Assembly: GCF_030247185.1 (NCBI RefSeq)
Contig: NC_080571.1
Span: 33,902,753-33,966,752, forward strand
Source: Malaya genurostris
Taxonomy: Eukaryota; Arthropoda; Insecta; Diptera; Culicidae
Direction of reading: 5' to 3'
Length of the DNA stretch: 64,000 nucleotides
Positions 22,016 to 33,291 of this stretch are shown here, piece by piece. A program made the translations under genes and the position numbers. The first letter of the stretch is position 1. Each line of letters opens with the position of its first letter. The notes under the pieces were generated by a model. That model was not told the origin of the DNA and made no database searches. It saw nothing but the letters and a program-made list of their open reading frames with translations.

Positions 22016-22241
22016 ATTTCAACAAGCTCAAGCTCGTTTGAAAGCTAACATTGAGTCAAGGGTCAAGTTCAGCGATCGAAAGGCTGTAGCTCCTGGTTCC
22101 GGAGATATAATGGTGTTGTAACCAACGAAACGTGTTTTTTCTCTCGCCTCAATTTTCTTGTAGATAGGTGGCTGATTGAAAAAAAAAACCTTTTTTCAAT
22201 CCACCTAGTGCTGTGAAGATGCCTTTCTCATATCTCACATA
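22016..22241. repeat. Dispersed repeat module (GGTTCCGGAGATATAATGG type)
   Basis: Carries the same GGTTCCGGAGATATAATGG and CCACCTAGTGCTGTGAAGAT lines as the blocks at 3610-4760 and 48290-49320. It is immediately followed by the left end of a Helitron-like copy. Confidence 0.65.
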
Positions 22242-22249
22242 TCTATCTA

Positions 22250-22455
<206 letters not shown>

Positions 22456-23537
22456 AATGCAGAGATCATTCTTTGTAATCGCATCACGTAAGAACGGATG
22501 GATGGATTTACATGATTCTTTTCTTGTTTGATCAGTTTTTACCCCCACCGGGTTCGTACATCAAAAAAATTAGGAAAACTTGCCGGAAAAGTGGGAAAAA
22601 TCCATAAAGTTGTTTTGTATGGACAATGGAATTTTCCATTGAAAAAGTCGCCAATGATTGCTAGATAATCGATAGGCATAACGAGTTGCATAAGTCTTTG
22701 GCCGTCGAAGAAAAGAATACTAGATCGTTAGAAAATCTTTTGGGGCGCAACGCGTTGTTTTCTGTGAATATTTCACATGCGTACTTGATCGATGTGATTC
22801 GTACTTTCGAGCTACGTGCTTAATTGGGTATCAAAATTATTGCTTACTAATGTCGTTTTCACTTGGTAAAACTGGAACTGACTCAGGGTAGTTTCATCAA
22901 GAAAATACTTTTCACGAAACTGAGTTGGATTTACAGTTCAATTACATTAAAAGAATGTTCCAAACTGGTTCAAACAAACTATTTCACAGCAGTTAGGGTG
23001 AAAACTGGATTAGGTTTGGCATCAAGCGAAAACTTTTGCTTTCATATGCACATAATAAGTGGTAATTAGATATCAATATTCAAGATGGATTGATACTATT
23101 TCATATTCTGAGAAGCAGTGTTGGTGATTGCCGATAATTTGGCAGAGAGCGGCTCGATATTTCTCTACATTGTATACAACATCGTCATTCTGATACATTA
23201 ACTCGCTGCCTCTCAATGCATGTACCGTGAGAGAATTTTTCTACATTTCTTCGCTCCACCTTATACTCTGAGTATTCCAGGGCCCTTACTAATATAGCAA
23301 TGATCGGCGCTGTGTGGAATTTACCAAGAGAGAATCGCAAGTTGACAATTATCGCCGAAAATCGAATCGATGATTCAACTTGGTGATTCTCATACTGGGT
23401 TACAATATTTCAAAACCCTTGTGTGGAGTATTCTCAGGCATTTTCATAGGCACAACTTATACAAAGGATATATGCACATAGTTAGAATAAGCAACAATAG
23501 TAAAATGATTATCGTAATTATCTCCTGACCTTATATA

Positions 23538-24458
23538 GGGTGATTTTTTAAGAGCTTGAGAACTTTTTTAAACAATAAAACGCATAAAATTTGCAAAATC
23601 TCATCGGTTCTTTATTTTAAACGTTAGATTGGTACATGACATTTACTTTTTGAAGATAATTTCATTTAAATGTTGACCGCGGCTGCGTCTTAGGTGGTCC
23701 ATTCGGAAAATCCGCTTTTTTATCGACAAATTTTGTTCAGCGATGAGGCTCATTTCTGGTTGAATGGCTACGTAAATAAGCAAAATTGCCGCATTTGGAG
23801 TGAAGAGCAACCAGAAGCCGTTCAAGAACTGCCCATGCATCCCGAAAAATGCACTGTTTGGTGTGGTTTGTACGCTGGTGGAATCATTGGACCGTATTTT
23901 TTCAAAGATGCTGTTGGACGCAACGTTACAGTGAATGGCGATCGCTATCGTTCGATGCTAACAAACTTTTTGTTGCCAAAAATGGAAGAACTGAACTTGG
24001 TAGACATGTGGTTTCAACAAGATGGCGCTACATGCCACACAGCTCGCGATTCTATGGCCATTTTGAGGGAAAACTTCGGAGAACAATTCATCTCAAGAAA
24101 TGGACCGGTAAGTTGGCCACCAAGATCATGCGATTTGACGCCTTTAGACTATTTTTTGTGGGGCTGCGTCAAGTCTAAAGTCTACAGAAATAAGCCAGTA
24201 ACTATTCCAGCTTTGGAAGACAACATTTCCGAAGAAATTCGGGCTATTCCGGCCGAAATGCTCGAAAAAGTTGCCCAAAATTGGACTTTCCGAATGGACC
24301 ACCTAAGACGCAGCCGCGGTCAACATTTAAATGAAATTATCTTCAAAAAGTAAATGTCATGTACCAATCTAACGTTTAAAATAAAGAACCGATGAGATTT
24401 TGCAAATTTTATGCGTTTTATTGTTTAAAAAAGTTCTCAAGCTCTTAAAAAATCACCC
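23538..24458 (+). mobile_element. Tc1/mariner-superfamily element with 173-bp identical inverted arms
   Basis: Arms 23537-23709 and 24287-24459 are, base for base as I read them, perfect reverse complements. They begin AGGGTGATTTTTTAAGAGC. The right arm carries the transposase C-terminus and stop; the left arm carries the same coding text in reverse. The 5' half of the parent element has therefore been replaced by an inverted copy of its 3' end. The flanks are TA-rich. The Helitron-like copy 3 shows the same place without the insert (CTGTATAGAATCGG near 19119). Confidence 0.9.
23694..24353 (+). CDS. Transposase, catalytic domain only (DDE/DDD, Tc1/mariner superfamily)
   Basis: An open frame of 219 codons; the first few lie in the inverted arm, so genuine transposase text starts about 23710. 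Motifs: ILFSDEAHFWLNG (first Asp), WFQQDGATCHTA (second Asp) and PPRSCDLTPLDYFLWG (third acid, Asp). I count 36 residues between the second and third acids, so it is not the DD34D of canonical mariner nor DD34E of Tc1; it lies closest to the DD37D/maT-like group. The usual 340-residue enzyme would have about 120 more N-terminal residues with the DNA-binding HTH domains; these are absent. The frame has no stops, suggesting a young copy, but the product could not bind its ends in the normal way. Confidence 0.85.
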   Translation: MVHSENPLFYRQILFSDEAHFWLNGYVNKQNCRIWSEEQPEAVQELPMHPEKCTVWCGLYAGGIIGPYFFKDAVGRNVTVNGDRYRSMLTNFLLPKMEELNLVDMWFQQDGATCHTARDSMAILRENFGEQFISRNGPVSWPPRSCDLTPLDYFLWGCVKSKVYRNKPVTIPALEDNISEEIRAIPAEMLEKVAQNWTFRMDHLRRSRGQHLNEIIFKK

Positions 24459-25209
24459 TTTAGAATCGGATCGCAAAACGGAAATGAGCGACCGTTTGTC
24501 GCTTCAGTTTCTCTCTTATATGGCACTAATTGATTCGTGTGAAGAGTTGCTAAAGAGCGTTTTTAGATAGGTTAAAAGCCATCCTTACTGAGAAGAATAT
24601 TCAAATTGGTAAGATCATTATCAACTTAAAATGTAAGTCGTCTCTCCAAGTTACCAAAAGTTCCTTAGTACCTAAAAACATACACTTTATTAGAGCTCTA
24701 AAGTACTCGTGGCACTTTTTGAAAACTTGAACGTACATAACAAGTTCTGAGAAAACTTTCTCGATGCTTAAAAGCTGTACAAGGAACTGCTTCAAAGTTT
24801 GTTATGTTGCGTCGGGTGAACATTAAAGTATGGGTAATTCCTCACAAACGGACTGTTCAGAATGCTTTGTATACAGCTTTAGTCAAATCTGTTTTTTTTA
24901 CGAACTTTTGGTTACTTGGGCTTAAAACAAATTGTAAATATATCCTTAGATGACAGTCTGTTCATTTGCTCTATTTTTACTTAATAGAAGCATTTCACAT
25001 TTTCACATTAATTTTGGTGGTGTTTCTTTTTTTTTTTTGCTAAAGCGAATGTGTGTCGAATTCCGTTGATTGTAGGGTAAGTAATCAGAAAATTATTGGA
25101 GAGAAACGTTAACCACTTAGTCGTTTGAATTGTCAAGCTCTCCGAACACTTAAATTCGATCAATTGATTTTTGAGTTTTGGGCGAGACGAAGTTCGACGG
25201 GTCAGCTAG

Positions 25210-25533
25210 TTCTCATATAAATATGTAATATTCTTCAAAATAATGTTCTTTCATTGTTGAAAAACAAAAAAAAGATTGTCCATAAACTAGCATAACCCAC
25301 ATCCTACGAACTGATTGGAATGGTATACCACACTCGACCCTCCGAACCTCGGTTCAAAAGTTGGTTTTCACAGTGATTGAATAATAACCTTTCTATATGA
25401 GAAAGGCAAAAAGATCGAAATTAGATTTTTTTGCATGTTTTTCATTTAACTGTTTAAAGATTCGAGCCCTCGTGTTCAAAGAATTTTATTTAACATAAAT
25501 CTGTAAAATACTTAACCAGCCTCATTAAAGCTG
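25210..25533. repeat. Dispersed repeat remnants
   Basis: Includes TTGGTTTTCACAGTG (also seen inverted near 32756) and the AGAAAGGCAAAAAG-type module shared with 5506. No gene. Confidence 0.45.
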
Positions 25534-25537
25534 TTAA

Positions 25538-28506
25538 GGTGAAATGTAGTCCCAAAAAATGCGCGAAAAATTTCAACCACTGGAGTTGACCGAATCGTCG
25601 CACAAAGCATAACAAACAAAATCGACACATAGAAACCAGTAATATTTTCAGCGATTGAGCGCAGTGGGCTTACCACTAGGCTTGTGAAATAGACTCTGTT
25701 GATTCGTAAAGAATTTTTGAATATTTTACACTTTGAATATATTCAAATTCAATGTTTATTGTCATTGATTACTATTACACTAGAACCATGGGTATTCATA
25801 AATGACTATCATACTAACAATATATATGTCTACGTTTAGCAGCAAGCACAGCTTCTCTTTCTACAGAATGATTGAAAACAAGAAAACATTCAAGTATTAG
25901 TAATATCTTTGCCAGTAGTTTGCCAGGCCCTTCCTACCGATGAGACGAAATTAACGTAAAAGTATACCCAAGTAGCAATCCGCAACTAGTTCTGATACGA
26001 CAAAGTCCAAACTATGTTGCAACAAGAGCACGAATATGTTTTTTATGTTATACTGGTTAAAACATGGTGACAGCAATGTTTCATCATAACATAACTAGTT
26101 ACGAAATAGTTATTTAGGTTTCCAATAATAACATCTTTGTGTCATATTGAATTAAATATAATTTACAAGCTATCGTTACTTAATCCAAACATATCTTTAA
26201 TCACAACAATGCTTCTAGCTACTAGTTGAAAATAAGTTTATTTGACTTCAATAGTAGCAACCCATAACTAGTTTTGATACCACTTAACCCAACTGTGTTG
26301 CAACAAGAGCACGAACATGTTTTTTATGTTATACTGGTTAAAACAAGGTGACAGCAGTGTTTCTTTATAACATAAACATTGAACTAACTATCATTTGTAA
26401 GTTATCGTTACTTGATTCTAACATATCTTTAATCACAGCTATGCTTTTAGCTACTAGTTGAAAAAAGGTTCATTTTCCGTTGCGAAATCATTATAAATAC
26501 GTAAGCGTATATGTAAATCGTTACTGTGAATTGATGTAGTAATAACTTAGATATTATAAGATTATAACATATAATTTCTTCATTGATTCAGATAGTTATC
26601 GGTAGGTTTTCCCAACGTTATGATAACGAAAATGCAAACAAAACAACTTTTGTTGGCTCGAATATGGCGAACACAATATGGAGTCTCAAGAAGTGTATGA
26701 AACATAAATAAAACCAGGATAATACTTGTTTCAAAACTACTTTTTGCCGAAAATAGTGAAAGGCAGAATAGTCATTTTTGTTCTATGCACTGTCATAAAC
26801 ACGAAGAAAATAATATAGGGATTGAACATCGATTGTGATAATATTATAATTCTTATGATATATGATTTAAAAATGATGAGAAATCACTCTACTTGGAATA
26901 ATTTTGAGCATTCTGAACACAGTGTTATTTTCCTGTTTTTTTGTTATATCTTTATAAACAGATTGATTGAAGGCGCATAAAAAACAGTTAGGTAAAATTT
27001 AATTCCGCTCGACAGTTTGAAAATCGTTGTGAAATTTGTACCTTGTATCAAGTTTGTGATTTAAAGTACTCTTCTGTTTTTTTATTGATGATATAAAAGT
27101 GTTCTGTATTCATTCAATGTTTATAATGTCGATGGTGACTAAGTTTCAACTAGTTTAAATGAAAACAAGTTATTTTCAAGTTATGAAAAAATAAGTTCTT
27201 TCAGTATGACATTACAATGTAACGACAACTTATTTTTAGCCGACCTAACAACTAGTAGAAACTGCGCTTTTTGAGTCATGCAAGTGGTTAGATATTAGTA
27301 ACAATCACTCAAATATCTGGTTGCAAACTAGTCACAAACAAGCTAGCGTAACAAAAATTGTTACTTGGGTACATCTGATACGCATGATACAGCGCGGTCG
27401 AATTTCATAATCGAATAATTACTGTTGAAATAAGAAATTCTTGGACATTCACTGTCAATACATTCCTTTCCAATTGACTTTTGTTGTCGTTGAGTGACGT
27501 TTTGCGTCATAAATTATTCACCAATAAGTTCGAAATATGAACATACAAATTTTCATAGCTTATGTGAATCAGTCGGGAACGGTAATTCCAATCAAATTTT
27601 TAAAATATGTTGAACAATGAGATTTTCAAAGAATTCATACTTATACTATCCAATGATATTCACATAACATCACCACCATAGACTTTCATCAACAACTTTT
27701 ATGTATTAGCATTCTGCTAGACAACGAAAACAATTGTACCAAATAAATTATGTCCTGATCGTCTATTCAATATAATGATACATTTTCCAAAAAAAGGTTA
27801 ATATATTTGAATTCTGATCCTGCCTATATGGATGTTATATTTTTAAATGTTCTAAACGAACGATAATATTTGGCTTGTATTCATTTCATTCAATAGCCTG
27901 TCTAGGTTGAATTTTAATTTTGCTATAATGTATTGCTACAATCTGAAGTAATACTTATTATATGAGGCATTATAAACGACGGTTACTTAGAAAATCAGCG
28001 ATTTCTTACAAAACCCATTTTATTCTATTCAACTTGTTATTACTTCAACACAAAATCTAATTCGTGTCATGATTCGATATGTAATTTTCGCTCACGATAT
28101 AATGTTACCGAACCCACGGAACATTTTTCACATCACCACAATACGAAATAGCAGCGCGCAAGCAATACAGAAAATTGCTGAAAAATTTACATAAACTTTT
28201 CACAAATTTCTATTAGTTTGGCAAAAATTTTATAATTATGAAATGCATTTTCTGATTCTTTGTGAAATTTTGAAACAAACACTGTTTTTTGAGTTTTACA
28301 ATCATCCACGTGGAATGCAATAGTAACCGTTTATACGTTTCAAAAACCAATTACGGCTCGGTAAAGCAAAATTTCAAAAACCTAAGAATACTTGGTTGTG
28401 GTAAATTTAATTGCGAAAACTTAAGCGATTCAAGTTGTTCGAAAATCGGTCTAATTTTTGAATAATTGATCGAAAACGCGACGCGCGCATTCCGTTACAT
28501 TGCACC
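25538..28506. mobile_element. TTAA-flanked DNA element, about 3 kb, carrying a nested insertion
   Basis: Left end TTAA-GGTGAAATGTAG and right end TTACATTGCACC-TTAA are inverted (GGTGMAATGTA), with AATGCGCG/TGCGCG following at similar distance on both sides. TTAA flanks are at 25534-25537 and 28507-28510. Most of the middle is a separate TA-flanked element (25967-27369). No transposase is visible. The short TIRs make this less certain than the other TTAA elements. Confidence 0.6.
25967..27369. mobile_element. TA-flanked non-autonomous element with internal tandem duplication
   Basis: Ends CCCAAGTAGCAAT and ATTGTTACTTGGG are inverted with one mismatch, flanked by TA (25965-25966 and 27370-27371). 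The left interior holds two head-to-tail copies of about 280 bp (from 25976 and 26250). Both contain TGTTGCAACAAGAGCACGAA, TATGTTATACTGGTTAAAAC and CTTTTAGCTACTAGTTGAAA-like lines. No ORF of note. Confidence 0.8.
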
Positions 28507-28510
28507 TTAA

Positions 28511-28889
28511 AGAACTCTTTAAATTTGTATCACCAAACAGTTTCTTCCAGACTTTTGCAGGTTGCAATATTAAAGATAGAACTAACATTACATTTTAAGG
28601 TGTGATACAAATGCTGAGAGTTTCAATTTACCCTCTTCAAAATAGAACCCAACCCACGCACACAAAGTACGGAAGGTTCGGAGCGATGTTCAGATCTCAG
28701 TGGCCAAAACCCATAAACTTTTACCGCCAGTGATTCACCAAACCAAGAAGATTTGTTTGGGACACTAGAAGAGCCTATTAAGACAGCCGCCAAACGGAAA
28801 GCTCGAATAGGAGGAGCCTTGCTTTTCATCACTGCTAACGAGAAACATACCGAGAGAGAAATAGATTTTATTTTGAATCGGGTGCGGTT
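28511..28889. other. No gene recognised
   Basis: Includes a small inverted pair (TTTGTATCACC / GGTGTGATACAAA near 28525 and 28602). The minus-strand frames 28623-28965 show no motif. Confidence 0.35.
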
Positions 28890-29167
28890 CGGTTTTAAGA
28901 ATTCGGATACCTGGTCTAGATAGTAAGGAGTGGTCGTTTGAGTTTGCTGAATAGGCAGAAGACACGCGGAGCTAAATCAGGCGAATTCGGTGGTTGCGGG
29001 ACAATATTGGTTGAAAAAATCACGAAGAATCAATGCAGTATGCGACGGTGCATTATCATAGAGCCAAATTCAAGAGTTGTCGGCCCACAATTCCGACCGC
29101 TTTTCACGAATAGCTTCGCGCATATGACGCATAACACTCAGATAGTTGACAGTTTTTATTATTTATT
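28890..29167 (-). mobile_element. Mariner (DD34D) relic, C-terminal half
   Basis: Read on the minus strand: YLSVMRHMREAIREKRSELW, then LYDNAPSHTALILRDFF (second catalytic Asp), then a frameshifted PATTEF/SPDLAP-like stretch and SKLKRPL. The C-terminal tail is lost. The N-terminal part of the same element lies on the far side of the retrotransposon, at 32478-32550. Confidence 0.82.
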
Positions 29168-29288
29168 TGTCGTCAATCAAAAGTAGACCATAAGGATAAT
29201 TACAATAATCGTCTTAAATTAGTAAACTATTCTAAATAGATCACTAAATAATGTATAATTTATTATGAGTTAAATAATTATAATTGGC

Positions 29289-29993
29289 TTACCGAATAGA
29301 ACTGAAATATTGCTTTAGTTTGTTTTTTGACATAGTGAAATCGACTGCTTCTGAATGCTTGTTGTATACAGCCATCAATTGATTTATTGGCCCATTTTTT
29401 GCATAGTTTGTTCGCTGGTGGTTTGTAATAAAAATATTTCGATTTCTTAAAGGCCGAGATGGTATGTAAAAATTTAGTTTGGACAGGAGTTGACTGGAAT
29501 CTACGCGATTCGAGACAATGTCATTTACAAATGAGACCATTGAAAATTCTCTGCGTTCTTTTAATGTTTGAATACTGATCAGCATACAGCGAGCTTTATA
29601 GGATGGAAGAGGAAGTCTTGTCCAACCTAATTTACGAAGTGCAAATAACAAAAATTGTTTTTGAACTGATTCAATTCGATCTTCCCATGTGATTAAGCAA
29701 GGTGACCAAACTAAGCTACAGTATTCTAGTACTGACCGAACATAGGCAATGTATAATGTTTTAATTGTATACGGATCGTGAAAACAGTAACAAAATCGTT
29801 TTATGAATCCTAGCATGTTATTGGCTTTGTTTATGATTGTATTATAATGGTCAACAAAAGTCATTTTAGAATCTAGTATTATTCCTAAGTCCCTAATTCT
29901 TTCGCATTTTTGAACTGTTTGACTTCCAAGAGTAAGTATCAAGTCAGGTGTATTTCGTTTTTTACTGAATGTTATTCTACTGCATTTTTTCAC
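29289..29993 (-). pseudogene. Retrotransposon polyprotein, C-terminal part of RT
   Basis: The frame continues the RT of the neighbouring upstream piece after a frameshift: KCSRITFSKKRNTP, RIRDLGIILDSKMTFVDHYN, then SVLEYCSLVWSPC, all standard for the RT thumb/connection region of non-LTR elements. The YADD catalytic box (LIYADDIKLF) lies between the two frames, near 30090-30115. The interruption sits at a homopolymer-rich spot (30120-30140), so a one-base sequencing error is possible as well as true decay. Confidence 0.82.
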
Positions 29994-30131
29994 ATTTAGT
30001 TGAAGAAGACTTTTGTTACACCATGTATAAAAAGAAAGAATTTCTTCTTGATAAACCTTGGCATCCTCACTTTTCTCTATTTCTAAAAATAGTTTTATAT
30101 CGTCTGCGTATATTAGAATTTTAATTTTTTT

Positions 30132-32273
30132 TTAAAGAAAGAAAATGTCGTTTACAAACAAGATAAATAAAAGAGGACCTAAATGAGATCCCTGGGGGAC
30201 CCCAGAACTGACGTGAATGGGGCTCGACTTTTTACCCTTAAATTTTACAATTTGTTGACGATTTGTTAGATAAGATTCCAACCATTTAAGAAGACCTGGT
30301 AAGATTCCCAATTTCTGTAATTTGAACATAAGCATGGGTATGTCAACACGATCGAATGCTTTGCTGAAATCTGTATAAAGAGCTTCAATGTAATTTCCCT
30401 TGTCCATAGCGGTCAGGGTATAGTGGACGAATTCAAGCAAATTAGTAGTAGTGGAACGTCCTTTGAAAAATCCATGTTGCATGTGAGTAATTCTATTTTT
30501 TATTTGACTAAACAGTTTGTCATTAACGATCGCTTCAAAGAGCTTCGGAATGCAAGAAAGAATAGCAATCCCGCGATAGTTGCATATGTCTGCTTTTTTC
30601 CCATTTTTGAAAATTGGTATAAGGAAAGAGTTTTTCCACGTATCTGGAAAAACTCCAGACTGAAGCGAATTATTAAAAAGCCAGCACAAAGGGGTTGCAA
30701 GATCTAATGCTAATTTTTTCATAAACATGGGTGGAATCCCATCAGGTCCGGCACTTTTAGAGACATCCAATTTGTTTAGGGCATCTATTATGTCTAGCAC
30801 TTCGATTTGATTTACATTAATATCTTCAGTAAACTCTGGAAAGAAATTAAAATATTCACGATCGCGGTCATCTTCAGAAAACTTCGTATAGATTTGTTGA
30901 AAAAATTTAGCGAAAAGATTACAAATTTCTTGTGAGTTATTACCAATGTTTTCCTGTAAATACATTCTTGACGGAAAGTTTTCTGATTTCAATTTGTTTC
31001 TAACATAACTAAAGATTTTTTTTGGGCAAGACTTTATTTCCTGTTCAGTTCTTGAGTTATACTCTTTGAATGCAGTATCAATTGCTAAACTTAGTTGGTC
31101 ACAGATGTGTATGTAATTCGATAAACTGTCACTATTATTTTCTCTTTTGTACTTTTTATGAGCTTTTTGTTTTCGATTTCTTAAATTTCTTATATGCTCG
31201 TTATACCAAACAGGATACTTTGAATTATTTTGTCGCCTAATTTTCTTTAATGGGACATGTTCATTTATTATGTCGTACAGCCGTGCGTAGAAAATATCGA
31301 CTGAAATTTCGACATTTCCTTGCCAATCTATTTCTCGTAGCTTACGACTAATACTATCATAATTTGCTGAGTGGTAATCGAAAATCTCCTCATACTCGTA
31401 GTAGTCGGGTCTATTAATCCAATGTATAAATATTGAGAATTCGATTGCTGTATGAAAAACTTCATTTTTCCACAATGGAGTTGGTGATTCTATTACACAA
31501 AAATCATCGTGAATATTAGTAAATAAAAAATCTAAATAACAGTTTTGCTGATTTTTTACATGATTAATTTGATTAAGACCTAAACCAGATATTTTGTCGA
31601 ATAAGTAATGAAGTGTTTCATTCTCCCCAACGAGAGGTAGTAAAATGCTATCATTTTCAGCGTCTTGAATAAAGTCGATATTGCGCTGATTAAAGTCTCC
31701 ATATATATGAACTTTAACTTCCGATGGAAGCTTAGTAATTATTTCATCAGCAACATGCAAAAACTTTTCATATGTGGCATTGTTAGGAGGAAAATATACT
31801 GAAACAAAAATATGTGTTTCACCTGCTAAATGAATTCTTACCCATACGTGTTCAAATTCTTTAAATTTCGTAGTGGTTATCATTTCGGCGTCAAATTCTG
31901 CTAAAACAGCAATGAGAACACCTCCCCCCGATTTTTTATCAGATGTATGGAGCTCACGATCGTTTCTAAAAACGTTGTAAATGTCTCCGAAGACTTCCGT
32001 GCTGTTAACGCTATCATCCCAACTAGTTTCGGTTGCTAGAATAATTCCATACGAACACCCTAAAATATTTTTATGGATTTCATTAATCTTAAGTGCGCTC
32101 TTCATACGGTTAAAATTTTGACAATATGCTACGATTTCTGTCGACGACGCTAGATGAGGAGATCTTATTGAACATGATTGTTGACTTGTGATAATATTGT
32201 CATTATTCTCTTCTTCTGGGTAATGCGTCAAAATTGTCGAAAACACGAATGTTGAGCACGACACGCCACGCAC
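30132..32273 (-). pseudogene. Retrotransposon polyprotein: APE endonuclease and RT fingers/palm
   Basis: 713 residues. The N-terminal third is an apurinic-like endonuclease: ILATETSWDDS near residue 80, KSGGGVLIAV near 115, VHIYGDFNQRNID near 190. The RT starts around residue 495: DVSKSAGPDGIPPMFMKKL, LIPIFKNGKKADICNYRGIA, LYTDFSKAFDRVD, then SGVPQGSHLGPLLF at the end. The frame stops just before YADD and resumes in the 29289-29993 frame. Endonuclease nicks the target and RT primes from the nick. Only one visible lesion, so this is a relatively young copy. Confidence 0.88.
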
Positions 32274-32465
32274 GTATCAGTTGACGAACATTCAGCAGAC
32301 ATTTGATTCGGCATCGTTAGTTGCAGGTTGTGCTCTCGATAAGGATTAGTCGTCGGTCCTCTTTGAAAATTAATTGTAGGTCTGTAATTTGTTGGCCGGT
32401 CGGAAGGAATTCGGATTGATTTTATTGACTTCCTTCTTCCTTTGAACCCAATTAGGACAACTTGC

Positions 32466-32550
32466 ACCAATCAAAAGCAGGCCTTTTGCAACATTCTGAA
32501 CGTTTCGGCACCAGAAATTCGATTCCGCATACAAAATTTAATGGAACTTA
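32466..32550 (-). mobile_element. Mariner relic, N-terminal piece
   Basis: Minus strand reads SSIKFCMRNRISGAETF then RMLQKAC, the conserved mariner N-terminus, ending exactly at the retrotransposon target duplication. It belongs with 28890-29167. The central part of the transposase is missing, so the mariner was already internally deleted when the retrotransposon arrived. Confidence 0.75.
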
Positions 32551-32805
32551 TTTGATGATTTCATTCTAAAAATCGCCTACTTTCGATATCTTAGAAAGAC
32601 AGACGTACACTAAACACTAATGAATATTTTGATGTGACACTTGGCACAGATGGCACTGATAGTCATACCAACATAGAAACATAAAAACATATTTCGACGA
32701 ATAGGGGTCCCGCCCGAAATAAAATTCAAAAGTCGTACTACTTTTTCCTCTTCCACTGTGAAAACCGACTTTATCTTTTAGTCATATACCATTCGACTCA
32801 TCTCG
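32551..32805. other. Mariner 5' flank and dispersed repeat remnant
   Basis: Probably the 5' untranslated end of the split mariner, then a fragment with CACTGTGAAAACCGACTT (inverse of the text near 25362). No gene. Confidence 0.35.
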
Positions 32806-33291
32806 ACTTACTTACTTACTTAAGGCTCCTACGCACCCCGAGTGGGGCAAAGGGCCGACTTGAAAGATCTCCATCCTGGGCGATTGCCCGCCATCGCCTT
32901 AACCTATTGCCAGGTTAGATTTCGGTCGACTTCTTTTATTTCTTTATAGAGGCCGCCATGAGCCTCTGGGTCTTCCTCTGCTGCGATGTCCTGCTGGGTT
33001 CCAGTCTAATGCTTGTCTGCAGATTTCGTTTCCGCTCCTACGTAAGGTGTGGCCGACCCAGCCCACTTTCGTTCCCGAATTTCAGTTGCTATCGGCTTCT
33101 GGTGGTACCGGCGATGGAGCTCGGTGTTTGAGATCCAGTTATGGGACCACCAGGCTCGAATTATGTTAGGCACCTATTGATGAACACCTGCAGCCGTTGA
33201 GTGTTCTCCACTGATACACACCACGTTTCACTAGCATATAGCAGCACAGATTTCTCATTAGAGTTAAATATTCGGATTTTGGTGCGTTTAC

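Larger units (their letters stand above)
29168..32465 (-). mobile_element. Non-LTR retrotransposon (APE endonuclease + RT), inserted in a mariner
   Basis: The element runs right to left. The flanking words CAATCAAAAGTAGACC (29168-29183) and CAATCAAAAGCAGGCC (32466-32481) are a 16-bp direct repeat with two differences, read as its target duplication. Mariner sequence lies on both sides. It encodes an endonuclease-RT polyprotein broken by one frameshift. Only one ORF is evident; an ORF1 is missing or lost with 5' truncation. Clade is not assigned (CR1/Jockey-like RT text). Confidence 0.85.
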
